Shown piece after piece: positions 45,900 through 58,075 of a DNA stretch of 64,000 nucleotides. The position numbers and the translations under genes were made by a program. The notes beneath the pieces are model-generated. The model was not told the DNA's origin. It ran no database searches and worked only from the letters and a program-made list of their open reading frames with translations. Origin of the DNA: Begonia masoniana. Its lineage: Eukaryota > Streptophyta > Magnoliopsida > Cucurbitales > Begoniaceae. The first letter of the stretch is position 1; the number at the start of each line of letters is the position of its first letter. The stretch is taken from positions 960,142-1,024,141 of the forward strand of contig CM039513.1 of the NCBI GenBank assembly GCA_022432975.1, given 5' to 3'.

Positions 45900-48800
45900 A
45901 GCATCTGAAAAATAAAGAACATTATGGGAAAATTAAATCGAGCCCCTAATGTGAACAAGGTATGTGAAGCTGCTAAGGATGGATAATGATGATGCTTTCA
46001 AGATATATCCACCCACATGGGAGGAGAACAAATAACAAAATGTTAGGAACAAAACCGTATCAAATATGAAAATGATCTATATAGTATAAAACAAAACTAG
46101 AATAAAAACAGCAAAACTACCACATCTAAAATACACTGCAGATACGCTAAATCATGACATTGTTGGTGTATAATCTAAAGAATCTTCGAGGTAATATTTA
46201 TAAAATTAAAACTCAATAAATATGTTCATATATCGGCAACCAGGCTAAGCATCTCAAAAATTAGAACTTTCCAACGATCACGATAAATTTCCAAAGGTAC
46301 GCCTTTCAAACAGTTTCAAAACCAATAGAAATGAAAATCCTCCGATTAAGCATTAGTATTAAAAATAAACAAGCCCATCAAAATGTCGGTAGTATCAACT
46401 TAACCCATCTCCTTTTCTTTTTCTCTTTATCCTCTATATGTACGAATCGCCGTAGAAAATGCGTATAACTCAAAAAACTACAATGGAAACTATACAAGAT
46501 TCTTTCTTTTACCCTCTCGACTAAAATACAAGCCGCCAAGCTCAATTGAAGATGCAGGAGGGGGGAAAACTCCGCTGGCCCGACACAAATCCACTTCCTT
46601 TACCGCAGTCCCAGACTGTACAAAACTCTCCGATTCCGATCCCATGAGCTTCAGCCCCGCCAATCCACTGGATGAGGCAGTTCCAAAAACATCAACGAAT
46701 TACAAACCCAAGCAAGATCCAATCCGCATACATCTCCTTCTCCTCTCCACTCATATTCTATGATCCAAAATCCCGCTGAGAAAAGAAAATAGTAACTATT
46801 TCCTGATTCCTAGCCTTGCTTTCAAAACTCAGACAGGAATCTGATAGGTGAATCACCGATTCGATGAGGACAAGAAAAAGAAAGAAAACCGAGAAGGTAG
46901 AGTTTGGTAGAGTTTAGCAAGGAAGAGCATGTTACGGGCAGCGGCTAAGATAGGGGAAATGGAAATTTCTAGGGCACGAATTCGGCAGAAAGAGAAATAT
47001 TTATAGTTTTCGGGAAAAGACGAGGGGGTGTTTGGAAACAGGCCGTTCGCCGTCGGTGGTGAATATTCCGGTGCGGTTGGCGCCACCGTAATCCACAATC
47101 ACCCGCCTTTTTTTATTTTGTCGTGCTGTTTGACGTGGCCTTATCCGCTCTATTCCCATCATACGATTAAAATTTAGTGGATCTTCTTTCTGTGACAAAT
47201 CAAAATGAGACACGTATTAAATCATCACCAATTCATTTGATTGAACACATTAAAGAAAAAGTACGTAAAACCCAATCATTGTATGATTTTTCAAGTTATA
47301 CTTTCTAAATACGTATCAATTACTTATTTTAATTATCAGCGCTATAGATTTTTTTATTCTTAAATTTTCAGAAACTAAAATCATTATTTTCAAGTTTAAA
47401 AGATTAAAATTACATATACATTTTCGTTTTCAAGTAGCGTTCGATCGATTACGTATTAATCAATATTCGATTGATTGGTCTGAGGTTATCGACAAAAAAG
47501 ATTTGTCCAAGTCACTTTGTTTCTTTTTGTCTAAGTTACTTGTTTTTTTGTCTATCTCACTTCCTCTTTTCTTTGTGAGTTTCGAGAATCTCTCTGTTCA
47601 TAGGTCTTAGATCCACGTTTATATCTATGAATTGAAAGATCCAAATGATCAACTCTGCAATTAGTTGTTATAATCAATAGGTCTTCAAATCATTTATTTC
47701 AAAAAAATGAAAACCTTTCTTATCATATGATCATTATATTTCTCAAAAATCAAAATTATTGCTCAATGGAGAAACAATATCACTGTTTGGCTCAATAAGA
47801 TATCAAAGTGGATGATTGACTCATTCCATACTAGAAAATAATTGCAGGAAATCTTTTGATAACCTGGATTGAAAGTGGCGTAATGTCCTCGACTTTAGTT
47901 ATTAAATCTAAGTTATTGAAATGCACCAAGGAACAGACAACTTCGGTTTCACGCAGGCGTACACCCGATCGCCTGCAGTTAACATGCGATTGATCGTGCT
48001 TGATGATGGTTGACTTGTTAGCATATAATAGTTTAAATATCACTATTTGGCTCAATAAGATATCAAAGTGGATGATTGACTCATTTTATACTAGAAAATA
48101 ATTGCAGGAAATCTTTTGATAGCACGGATTGAAAGTGGCGTAATGTAATCGACTTTAGTTATTAAATCTAAGTTATTGAAATGCACCAAGGAACAGACAA
48201 CTTCGGTTTCACGCAGGCGTACACCCGATCGCCTGCAGTTAACATGCGATTGATCGTGCTTGATGATGGTTGACTTGTTAGCATATAATAGTTTAAAATT
48301 TATTTTGTTAAAGAATATAATTTAATGTTTGTTTTGTCACTGACCCTATAGTTTAAAATTAAACAACAACTTTATATTAAAATTAAAAGATAATACGCGA
48401 CTTACATTAAATTAAACTACATAAAATATAACAAACATAATAAAATAGAAAATTAACATATCATAAATTACAAACCAGAAATAATAATAAATGGACAAAT
48501 TAAATGTAAGTAGTAAAACACGTTTCTTTATTTGTAAAATAATTAGATTGCTAAAATAGTCTCAATCATTTTGTTACTTTATGTTACAAAAATATGGCAA
48601 ACCAAGGAACAAGGCTTATGTGCCTAAAAGTGTCAACCTAGTTGGTTGGCCTGTCCAGAACCGGACAAAACCGAGTTGGCTCGATTTGTTTAGCCGAAGT
48701 GAGCCAAGCTCAACATATGTGCTCAGAGCGCTTGGACTTAACCGAGCTCAAATCAACTATATCGTTTAGTAATGGAGGGAGTTGATGATGTGGTGTGGAA

Positions 48801-48970
48801 ATGGGGCGTTGATTTCATCGCAGTTTTTGTCCTGAGAAATAACTTTCTTCGGCGACAAATGTTTGATAAAGAAGACAATCAAATGTAATAATGGTGGATC
48901 GTTCGAGAAGAAAGAAATTGGAATGTTCACTGCAATGGCTTCCTCCTCCTCTCTGTTCATGAACTAGAAT
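45900..48970. other. Upstream region of the 603-residue gene and following intergenic DNA
   Basis: The 5' UTR and promoter of the minus-strand gene probably lie between 45900 and 47000, including a GC-richer block at about 46550-46700 that may be a non-coding first exon. Beyond 47200 the DNA is AT-rich, with a 260-bp tandem duplication at 47779-48298. No further gene was supported. Confidence 0.5.
47779..48298. repeat. 260-bp tandem duplication
   Basis: The sequence from TTTGGCTCAATAAGATATC to GCATATAATAGTTTAAA occurs twice in direct tandem with a period of 260 bp and only a few differences. Each copy contains the palindrome-like CGATCGCCTGCAG segment. Confidence 0.93.
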
Positions 48971-49753
48971 TTAAGTTTTTAAGTCTCGGACGAAAAGGTT
49001 CAGGTTTTCTTGGGTGGAATCGAGATGAAATTCATCGTTTGGAGAGGGAGATGAAAAGGCGATGATTTTGAGAGATGGAGGCCCGTTATCTTCTGCTTTA
49101 TTTTCGCCATTGTTGATCTCTGCTGAAGCTGATGAGACGGGAATTGAACTGGGTTTTGCCAAGATTCTGCAAATGGCAGCTTCCGTCCCAGATAACGTAG
49201 TAAGAGGCATAAACATAGATGCCACATTGTTAATCATCGTCTGGGGATTGAAAATTTGAGGTTTTCCATCAACAAATTGAATTTGTTGCTGATTCAGAAA
49301 CACACCAGCGCCAATCGAAACTGGTGCGAGCTTCCCATGGCGGCTCTGAACATTATGAATTTGAAAATGAAAATCTGAGCTTTCATTGCTGCAATTCAGC
49401 AGAGCCGAAGAAACTTCAATCCGTTCAAATACAAATCCTTGATCCGCCATTGCAGTAAAATCCAAGTTCTGGTGAGAGCCACTCACAGTTTTCAAAAGCT
49501 TGCTAAATCCTGAAGATAGATTGCTCTGGACTGCCCTAGCTGAGAGGGTATCCCAACAGCTGGTAGAAGAAGACGCAGGAGACCTATGGCTTCTTCTAGA
49601 TTCTCCGAAGAGGGCTTCGAGGAAGAAGAAACCCTTAGTGGTTTCTTCCAACGATGTGCAATGCACATGTCCAAGTGTTTTGAAAGTAGTAACGAAAACG
49701 TATGAGTTGATAACGAGACAAAGTACAAGGTATCCATGAATAAAAGTATCCAT
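48971..49753 (-). CDS. Hypothetical single-exon protein, 260 residues
   Basis: An uninterrupted frame of 261 codons in otherwise AT-rich DNA, with mixed codon use and no repeat character. The N-terminus is hydrophobic (HGYLVLCLVINSYVFVTTF) and could be a signal anchor. The rest is soluble-looking, with a Ser-rich stretch and an acidic tail. No family was recognised. A later in-frame Met before ADQGFVFERIEVSS is an alternative start. It may be a real lineage-restricted gene, an exon of a larger gene, or chance; expression data would decide. Confidence 0.42.
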   Translation of the reverse strand: MDTFIHGYLVLCLVINSYVFVTTFKTLGHVHCTSLEETTKGFFFLEALFGESRRSHRSPASSSTSCWDTLSARAVQSNLSSGFSKLLKTVSGSHQNLDFTAMADQGFVFERIEVSSALLNCSNESSDFHFQIHNVQSRHGKLAPVSIGAGVFLNQQQIQFVDGKPQIFNPQTMINNVASMFMPLTTLSGTEAAICRILAKPSSIPVSSASAEINNGENKAEDNGPPSLKIIAFSSPSPNDEFHLDSTQENLNLFVRDLKT

Positions 49754-51250
49754 GGATGAAATTTAAAGTTTGAGGTATCAGCTGCATATACCTTCATACT
49801 TTATGAGGCAAATTGATACCTATTTTATTATTTTATTGACGTGGCATCAACTACTAAGTTGCAATTACTCGTGCTATACCATGAATGTAGACCTATATAA
49901 TGCAAGACCAGGTGTAATCTTAGTGTTCTATATAAGTAATTTTTCATCTCCAATTACTATTGGGCCTTTTGGGGTAAAATTCAATAACAATGCAAAGTTC
50001 AATTCATAGCAGAATTTGTTGTATTATTTATTGAAAATTGAGATTTTAGAAATAACATTAGAGCGTAACATGAATGTGACAAATGGGGACGTTGAATCTT
50101 CCGAGGAGAAGTGATCATGATAATCCATTTTTGTAATGGTTTGTTGAGACTCAAGACCAGATACCGAGATCACAGTTCCACAATAATTAGATGTGGTCTT
50201 GGAGTATATACTGTATAAATAAGGTCTCATCTCCATACTCCAAGTAGTACAAAAGTCTTTTAGCGTAAAACTCAAGAACAAAGTCTGCGAGTCTCCACTC
50301 AAAACATACAACATTATACCACTTGTTCGATATCATAATGTTATCACTAGGGGTTGGAAGTTATAGCATAATTGAGCGACAAAATGAAAATTTTTCAACA
50401 CTAGGGGTTGGAAGTTATAGGATAATAGAAAAATTCAACTATCTTTAATTATTTTAATAATAAAATAATCTCAGATCATCGCCATAAAATCAGCCACTAC
50501 TGTCTACCCACCATGAAACAACAGAATTAATCAGACATTAACACTTGTCCAGTTAACCTCCATTACTGGTTTGAGACATCATTAATTATTTACTTTTGTC
50601 GAGCAAATCTTACTACAACTATTGACTAGGATCAACGATCATTACAAGGAAAATACTAAAAAAAAGTGGAAAAGAAGATATTTTAAGCTGCTGGTTTGAA
50701 TAATAAGAGAAGAAGATGAGTAGGAACGCCGGGATTGATTTCAGAATTGAGTTGAGACTTTTTATGTTGGGTACCATAAATATACAGAGTCAGATGTTAC
50801 TCAAACACCCAAACAAGGAAGAAAGAGAGAAAGAAAAATTATCATAATGTCTCAGCGACATCTGCTGACATTAATGGCGGTGGCTTCATAAGCTGGTTGA
50901 GGGGTCTCCTGAAAGTGATGCCTGAGAATTTAACAAAACCTTCTACCTTCCATATTTATGGCCTCTCTCTCTCTCTCTCTCTCTATAAATCACTCTTTCC
51001 CTCCTCTATTATACAGATTGCAGAGAGCTCTCGTTCTTGTCTGTCTTCTTCCTTTCCTTTGATCGCCATAGAGCTTTTCGACTGAAAAACACCTTAACCC
51101 AGAACTTCTCTTCAAATTTCTGATTTGTGGTTTCCAGTCGGGCTCTCTCTTTCTCTCCAGCTTGAAGTGGAAAGTCGCCGGCCGGAGTCTGAGGAGGTAT
51201 TCGCCGGTGGTTCTGGTGCAGTTGCCGGAGGAATCAATCAAAAGATTCGC
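49754..51250. other. Intergenic region and CYP86A promoter
   Basis: AT-rich DNA. A 22-bp direct repeat (CACTAGGGGTTGGAAGTTATAG) occurs near 50345 and 50399. The CYP86A core promoter and 5' UTR occupy the right end from about 50960. Confidence 0.5.
50984..50990 (+). promoter_or_regulatory. TATA box of the CYP86A gene
   Basis: TATAAAT follows directly after a CT microsatellite (50963-50983) and lies 261 bp before the chosen start codon. A CT-rich initiator-like region follows. The combination of Y-patch and TATA is typical of plant core promoters. Confidence 0.6.
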
Positions 51251-52837
51251 ATGGATATATCAACAGTGCTGATGATCTTATCAGCCATCGTGGCTTATTT
51301 AATTTGGTTCAAAATGATGGCCAGGTCTCTGAGTGGTCCTCGTGTCTGGCCAGTAGTGGGCAGCCTCCCCGGACTCATCAGCCACGTCAGTTCCATGCAT
51401 GATTGGATTGCAGACAATCTTCGAGCATGTGGCGGCACGTACCAAACTTGCACGTGCGCGGTCCCGTTCTTGGCTCGTAAACAAGGCCACGTGACTGTCA
51501 CGTGCGATCCACAAAATTTGGAGCATATATTAAAGACCAGATTTGACAATTACCCGAAAGGTCCCAATTGGCAGGCTGTCTTCCATGACTTACTTGGAGA
51601 TGGGATCTTCAACTCAGATGGTGACACGTGGCTCTTCCAGCGTAAGACTGCCGCGTTGGAATTCACCACCCGAACGCTCCGTCAGGCGATGGCCCGATGG
51701 GTGAGCCGAGCTATCAAGCTTAGATTTTGCCCGATTCTAGAGACGACTCAGCGGGAGAAAAAGTCGATTGATCTTCAGGATCTCTTGCTCCGTCTCACAT
51801 TCGACAACATATGTGGTTTGACATTCGGGAGGGACCCAGAAACCCTGTCTCCGAGACTAGCAGAAAATGGCTTTGCTTCGGCTTTCGACCGAGCCACTGA
51901 GGCCTCGCTACGACGTATGATATTGCCAGAAGTCGTATGGAAGCTCAAGAAACGGCTCGGCTTGGGAATGGAAGTAGTGTTGAGCCAAAGTCTTAAGCAG
52001 ATCGATCAGTATCTGACGAATATCATACAAGCACGTAAGCTTGAATTGCTGACTCAGCAGCAAGGTGGCAGTGGGACCCCACACGATGACCTCTTATCGA
52101 GGTTCATGAAGAAAAAAGAGTCTTACTCCGACACCTTCCTCCAACACGTGGCACTCAATTTCATCCTAGCTGGCCGTGACACTTCCTCCGTGGCATTGAG
52201 CTGGTTTTTCTGGTTAGTGACTCAAAATCCAAGGGTTGAAGCAAAAATCCTCTCAGAAATTTGTACTGTCCTGATGGAGACACGTGGCAATGACCAATCA
52301 AAGTGGGTGGAGGACCCTCTGGTATTTGAGGAGCTTGATCGATTGATATACCTCAAGGCAGCACTTTCAGAGACTCTAAGACTCTACCCTTCCGTCCCAG
52401 AAGATTCGAAACACGTAATCAACGACGACGTTTTACCGAGCGGGGCATTCGTCCCAGCAGGTTCATCGATTACATATTCAATATATTCGGCTGGTCGTAT
52501 GAAATTCATATGGGGTAATGACTTCCTTGAATTCAAACCCGAGAGGTGGTTATCCGAAGACGGCAAGAAAATGGACGTGAAAGACTCGTTTAGGTTCGTT
52601 TCCTTCAACGCTGGTCCGAGAATCTGTCTGGGAAAAGACTTGGCTTATTTGCAGATGAAGTCGATCGCATCGGCCGTCCTGCTCCGACATCGGCTCACGA
52701 TCACCCCCGGCCATCGAGTGGAGCAAAAGATGTCGCTAACATTATTCATGAAGTATGGTCTTGTGGTTAATGTGCACCCAAGGGATCTTAGTCTTGTGGT
52801 GGACCAAATAAGGAGAAGTAGGTCATCGGATAAATGA
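51251..52837 (+). CDS. Cytochrome P450, CYP86A subfamily fatty-acid omega-hydroxylase
   Basis: One intronless frame of 528 residues from [20 protein letters not shown]. An upstream in-frame ATG at 51125 would put an unlikely leader before the membrane anchor. Features: N-terminal ER anchor (about 5-25), proline/glycine hinge [13 protein letters not shown], oxygen-binding AGRDTS (about 308), ETLR of the ExxR helix (about 374), PERW, and the haem loop [10 protein letters not shown] with its Cys near 459. Motifs such as [15 protein letters not shown] and [20 protein letters not shown] are those of CYP86A2/A4/A8. These enzymes omega-hydroxylate C16-C18 fatty acids at the ER for cutin and suberin. 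The haem and oxygen-binding motifs are intact, so the gene is expected to be functional. Confidence 0.95.
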   Translation: MDISTVLMILSAIVAYLIWFKMMARSLSGPRVWPVVGSLPGLISHVSSMHDWIADNLRACGGTYQTCTCAVPFLARKQGHVTVTCDPQNLEHILKTRFDNYPKGPNWQAVFHDLLGDGIFNSDGDTWLFQRKTAALEFTTRTLRQAMARWVSRAIKLRFCPILETTQREKKSIDLQDLLLRLTFDNICGLTFGRDPETLSPRLAENGFASAFDRATEASLRRMILPEVVWKLKKRLGLGMEVVLSQSLKQIDQYLTNIIQARKLELLTQQQGGSGTPHDDLLSRFMKKKESYSDTFLQHVALNFILAGRDTSSVALSWFFWLVTQNPRVEAKILSEICTVLMETRGNDQSKWVEDPLVFEELDRLIYLKAALSETLRLYPSVPEDSKHVINDDVLPSGAFVPAGSSITYSIYSAGRMKFIWGNDFLEFKPERWLSEDGKKMDVKDSFRFVSFNAGPRICLGKDLAYLQMKSIASAVLLRHRLTITPGHRVEQKMSLTLFMKYGLVVNVHPRDLSLVVDQIRRSRSSDK

Positions 52838-53256
52838 GGCTACTTATGAGAAGGTTGAAGTTGGAGCTGCTCAAAGTTGTTGAAAATTGGATAATCATAC
52901 ATAATAATTATTCCTTGCTTTACAAGTACATTTCGATGTAAATCGCAGCAGATGTGTTCATCACCGTCCGTTAAACGCGGTGGTGGATCACTACCGTCGA
53001 TCGTCCTTTTTTTTCTTATTTATGTGACAGATTATTTGCCTTATTATGCATGTTTGTACTATTTTGGGTGAATAAAAATGACTAATGACGTGAAATTAAC
53101 TTTGCTTAATTATGCTAATCCCATGGGTTCAAATTCCTTTGAGTAACGAAAATCTTTGTTCACAAACAAGTCATTAGTATCTACACATTTAAACAATTTC
53201 AAGCACATTCCAAATGGATTCAAAGAAAAAAAAGATAAGAATGCTCGGAAATAAAA
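52838..53256. other. Intergenic region between CYP86A and the SDR pseudogene
   Basis: It holds the CYP86A 3' UTR and about 400 bp of AT-rich DNA. Nothing else was recognised. Confidence 0.5.
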
Positions 53257-54015
53257 TTACTTTGTTTCGGTCAATTTTAGGCTGAAATCCCACAGTTTCT
53301 TAGCCAATTCCCCCTTTTTAGCATGGGAAAACGGCTTCGACTTATTACTATCTGCAAAATATTTGCCATTGACACCATTGTAGTGGGACGTAGCACTGAG
53401 ACGGCTCCCTACAATGAAGTCAAATTAATCATATCATATAGTTACTATGTGTGTATAAATACGATCTCGTGTGACAAAGATGTCTTACCTGTGGAACACT
53501 CTTGAGCACAAAATGACCAAGTTTACTCCAAATGGCTGCATAAAACAACATAATTCTCATCCAAGTCGATTCAATCCTAGCAAATGCATAAAAACTGCTC
53601 ACAAGACCTCTATATGTGACGACTAGAAAAAGGGGTCAGACGCAATCCCATATCTCCTGGGGGAAGATAGAAATGAAACATTTGTAAATGATATCTCCCC
53701 TAGAAAGTAAGACGTGTTTTGTAGCACAATTGCACCGGATCCCATCAGAATTTTGAAGTTAAGAGTGCTCGGGTGATAGCAGTACCAAGTTGGGTGACCA
53801 CTTGGGAAGTACTCGTTGAAAACAAATCCGTGAGTACGATTGCGAGGCAAACCTCGGGGATCTAAGCCCGAGTATAGGCAAACCCTGGAGTCGACTATAG
53901 GCAAATCCTGGATCATTACAAAGCAGACAATATCTTACTGGAAAAAAGAAGCCGTTACAAATGGTATCAGAAACTCTACCCAACTAGAAATATGGCTGAC
54001 GAGGACGTCGGGCTC

Positions 54016-55469
54016 TGTTGTGAAAATTAGTTCGGAAGTGTACAAGTCGCAACAAGTAATATAGTGATAGATAGAATGTCGAACCCGCGAGGACTTGTAA
54101 TTAATAATCGAAATAATTAATTTTAATTCTAAATTGAATACACGTTTTATGGTTTAAAGAATTGAAATTAAAATAATTAAAATAAACTAATGTAAAATAG
54201 CAAAACAGATAAAATGGGGTTAAATCAAATTGATAAAAGCCTAGGTACTACGATTTCACCAAAACAATATTTATTTCCGTCCTTCGCAATTATATTCATA
54301 AATATTCTTCTTATGTTGTTGATCGATTTCACTAAATTCTGTTACAATCTCTCTCGAGCATTGCATAGGTTATCTGATTAATGGGTTATCACTTCTCAGT
54401 CTCAAATCCTACATTAGTTAAATACAAATAAATCAAGAAATCACAATGATCACATTAATACCGTAACTATCTCTAGCCTACGTATATTCATGACATTAAT
54501 TTCAGTGCTCGGGTATTTATCACCTCTCAGTCTCAAAACACCCCAAAAATCAAGTAAAGATTGGCCAGAAATTTACAGGCTTTAAAAACAGAAGTTAAAT
54601 GCAACAACAATATTGGAAGAAATACGTATAGAATATAATTAAACGAAGAAATAAAAATAAATATCGTCTGGCTACATCGTAGCCCTAAAAGAAAGAGTTT
54701 AGTTCATACTAAAAGAAAAATAAACAACAATAGTAAAATATTGCATAATTAAATAATGGAAATATGAAGAAAAGAAAACTATGCTGTGGAAATCGCTTGA
54801 TAGCCCCTCTGCCGTTGAAAATCGCCCTCAGCTGCTTGCCCTCAATAATCGAATACTGAATGCTTTCTGCCTCTTTTCTTTAGGTTTTTATTTTCTTCTT
54901 TTTGATAAATCAATGGGCGAGATTCACTGCTTCCTTTAATTGACGGCTCAGATTAAAAATAATTACTTTCCAAACTTGTAGGCGATCAATCGCCGAAAGT
55001 GAGCGATCGATCGCTTCTACTTTATTTTCCTTCTACCGATTGGCGATCGCAGCGAACGATCGCTTCGTTAATCGCCTCCTTTTTGCGTCAAATTTTCAAT
55101 TTGTGAAGCCGATCGATCGCCTATGATGGGCGATCAATCGGCACATTCTCTGGTTCGTGCAAAACTTTCGCTTGATAATTCTTCTCTTTCACCAATCGAT
55201 CGCAGAGTATGAGCGATTGATCGGCACCTCTTCTATTTTCTGTCGCTCTTTGATTTTGTATTCTTTCAAGCGATCGATCGCAGGTGATAGCCGATCAATC
55301 GCCTATTATTCTGCCTCCGCTTCGTTCACTTCTTTTTCTCTTCTTCCTGTCCTAAATAATCCTTCTGCACACTTACACAAAATTCATAAAATTCTTTCAA
55401 ACACTTGAGAAAAACTTATCAAATCAAGTGTAAAAAGTATAAATAAGTGTGTAAAATACACACTTATCA
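54016..55469. mobile_element. Solo LTR (1454 nt) nested in Cassandra
   Basis: It begins TGTTGTGAAAATTAG and ends CACACTTATCA. The flanking pentamers GGCTC (54011-54015) and GGCCC (55470-55474) are a target duplication with one mismatch, in the middle of the Cassandra interior. No coding sequence is present. A cluster of GCGATCGATCGC-like palindromes occupies 54981-55312. Confidence 0.85.
54981..55312. repeat. Cluster of GCGATCGATCGC-type palindromes
   Basis: About ten degenerate copies of GGCGATCAATCGCC, GAGCGATCGATCGCT and GCCGATCAATCGCC are scattered over 330 bp of the solo LTR, in both orientations because the word is nearly self-complementary. Confidence 0.85.
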
Positions 55470-57584
55470 GGCCCCCAAAGGAAGGGGTGATTGTGACGAC
55501 CCGAAAAAAGGGTCAGACGCAATCCCACATCGCTTAGGGGGAAGATGAAAATGAAACATATGTAAATGATGCCTCCCCTAGAAAGTAAGATGCGTTTTGT
55601 AGCACAATTGCACCGGATCCCATCAGAACTTCAAAGTTAAGAGTGCTCGGGCGCGAGCAGTAACAAGTTAGGTGACCACTTGGGAAGTCCTCGTTGAAAA
55701 CAAATTCGTGAGTACGATTGCGAGGCAATCCTAGGGGATCTAAGGCCGAGTATAGGCAAATCCCGGATCGTTACAAAGCAGACAATATCTAACTGGAAAA
55801 AAAGGGTCGTTACACTATATTTCAAGTATTACTAAAGTACAATAAACGTTGAATTCTTTACCATTAAAGAAGCTATGATGGCATAGAAAATTAGTGACTA
55901 TCACCCCGGGATGAATGGAGTTCGTCGTTATATTGACACTATCTTCCTGTTAGAAAACGTGACAAAAATCATACAATTCTTCGCATATAATTAACGAGTA
56001 ATGTCATTCCGACAATATATAAGAAGTTTATGCAATATTCGTATTGGCTTTTAGGTCGACAAGAAAAAGTGAATAGATACTCGGGATGAGTACCTTACCT
56101 TCAAACGCCTAGCAAGCTAATTGGCGTGTAATATATTGGCTAGCTTTGATTGTCCATAAGCCAACTGAGTATTGAACCTGGAATTCAAATTGTAAATGCT
56201 CGAACGAAATTATATTAGCTTGTAGTTGGTTGATGGGATCAAGTTATTACTCTGATTCGCTTTTGATCTTGTCGTAACAAATTCTTTCGCTGTAAGACGA
56301 TAGATTTACAATCATTCCTCCTTTTTCGCTTTCAAGAGCAATTATTTTCATTGTTTCCAGCAAAAGATTAGTCAAAAGAAAGTGTCATGTAATATGTGAT
56401 GATGATCACAACAATCCAAATCAAATGGATGAAATTATCTAGGATTCAACCTTTGCAACCAAATAAAAAAAAAAAAAAACTTAACTATCAGATACCCAAA
56501 TGGTTAGTGGCAAACTGCAGTTCTATATTGCCATGAGAAAGCATAAATGGAGCAGCCATCACCCCAGCATTGTTTCTTCAAACAAAGAAACTGAAATATC
56601 ATTCTCTGTTTTAAATCTTTTCCAAAATCTTTACTCAGTTCACCAGCATACGAAGAAAAAACTACATTTAATACATTTATCATCACAAATGTAGTGGATT
56701 TTCTTACATGAGGATGTTCAGAGTGATGAAAAATTGAACGAGAAATCGAAAAAGAAAATACGACGAGAAACACCAGATTTAGTGGAAAAACTTTTTCAGA
56801 AAAAAACCACGGGCAGAAGAACAAATTGACTATGAAGATCAAAATATAACTGCGAGTTTTGCGACTTTAACTTACATGAATTTATAGAGAAAACAAAACT
56901 CTAATGAGATTCTCAACATGGACCTAACTAATCTAGTCCGTATAGAATTCGGGTCGCATCAAATTTTAATAATTTCCACATTGACTCAAATTTCACATTA
57001 AAGATCCAACGGGCTACTCGGTCCAACTCAAAGCGAATCTACACTGAACTCTGACAATCTCTATTTTCAAAGAAATTCTGATGCAAAGAAATAAATCTTC
57101 AAATCTTCCACTTCTACACATGTCCGTGATGGGACATCTTAGCAACTAATGCCAATGAGGTTTAAAAACATTTAAACCATGATGATGACATCTTCAAATC
57201 CCAAAAACGTCATCCAAATCTTCAAAGAAATTTCGATGATCGGTGTATCCTCGGCGTTCTCCTCTTTCGTTAGACAGCAACAACGCACCTCTCTGATTCG
57301 CCTCTTGGACGGTCGTCCAGAGTCTCTTCTCGGCTTACAACAGTTGGACTCGTCTCTGCCTCTGTTCACAGTAACATAGTAAACACCTTCAGTTCGCAAA
57401 GCGCTTAGCAGCCAACTACCGAGGCTTCCTCAACAAGCTTTCTCCTTGGCTTCCACAATGCCATTCTCCTATCTCGGCTACGAATGATGTCTTCACATAC
57501 GCCGGCTGAAACTAAGGTTCCTACTTTGAACCTTCATTGTTCTTCATGGACGACAAACTCTTTTCCCAGTTGCGCGACGGTTCT

Positions 57585-57762
57585 CCTCTCTTCACTGTTC
57601 GGCAATAACGACAGTGGCTAACTATTTCATGTTAGAGCTTTCTTCTCTCTTCACTGTTTGGCAACGACGACAGTGGCTAACCCTTTCACGTTAGAGTTTT
57701 CTCCCCTCTTCACTGTTCGGCAATGACAACAGTGGCTAACCCTTTCACCTTAGAGTTTTCTC
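57585..57762. repeat. 59-bp tandem repeat, three copies
   Basis: The unit TTCACTGTTCGGCAATGAC followed by AACAGTGGCTAACCCTTTCA recurs at 57591, 57650 and 57709 with small differences, inside the LTR element at 56724-59152. Confidence 0.85.
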
Positions 57763-57867
57763 TTTTCTTTGCGCCTAGAGAAGGCAGCGGCAGGTTCTCC
57801 TCTGTTGAATAAAACTCTCTGTTTTCTCTCAATGCTTGGCGGAAAGCTCTGTTTGATCGGAATAGTG

Positions 57868-58075
57868 TTGGTGGTGTTAGGAATTCTCAATCCCAAAAAG
57901 CTAGCTCAAGATATGAGACTTTTCCTCATACTTGTAAACTACCACCAAGTCCCTTCCACAACTAATGTGGGATCAACCCTAACACTCTCCCCCTTCACAC
58001 ATCGGGCCTTGAGTCAGATAACCATCAATCCAGTTTCTCATGGCTTGGGAAAAGACTTGTTAGTAACCTGAGCGT
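57868..58075 (-). mobile_element. Fragment of the 118-nt-LTR TRIM family
   Basis: Read on the minus strand, it contains the same internal segment (GGTTACTAACAAGTC to GTGTGAAGGGGGAGAGT) and LTR (TGTTAGGGTTGATCCCACAT to CCACCAACAC) as the TRIM at 59216-59753. Only one LTR and one internal segment are present, so it is truncated. Confidence 0.75.

Larger units (their letters stand above)
53615..55814 (+). mobile_element. Cassandra TRIM carrying a nested solo LTR
   Basis: The target duplication is CTATA (53610-53614 and 55815-55819). The LTRs are 53615-53959 (345 nt) and 55492-55814 (323 nt); they start TGTGACGAC and end CGTTACA. The primer-binding site ATGGTATCAGAAAC follows the first LTR, and a purine tract AAAGGAAGGGGTGAT precedes the second. 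Each LTR has a 5S rRNA-like block (53731-53816 and 55610-55694) with CACCGGATCCCATCAGAA, GTTAAGAGTGCTCGG, GGTGACCACTTGGGAAGT. The interior is expanded by a 1454-nt solo LTR. It sits in an intron of the SDR pseudogene, in opposite orientation. Confidence 0.93.

Noticed and set aside
50024..50314. A 96-codon minus-strand frame
   Set aside because: It has no recognisable domain, no clear splice partners and ordinary composition; it could be chance and was left out of the gene list.
53731..53816. A possible 5S rRNA gene
   Set aside because: The match is partial and embedded in an LTR with target duplications and a second LTR copy; this is the Cassandra signature and not a functional 5S gene.
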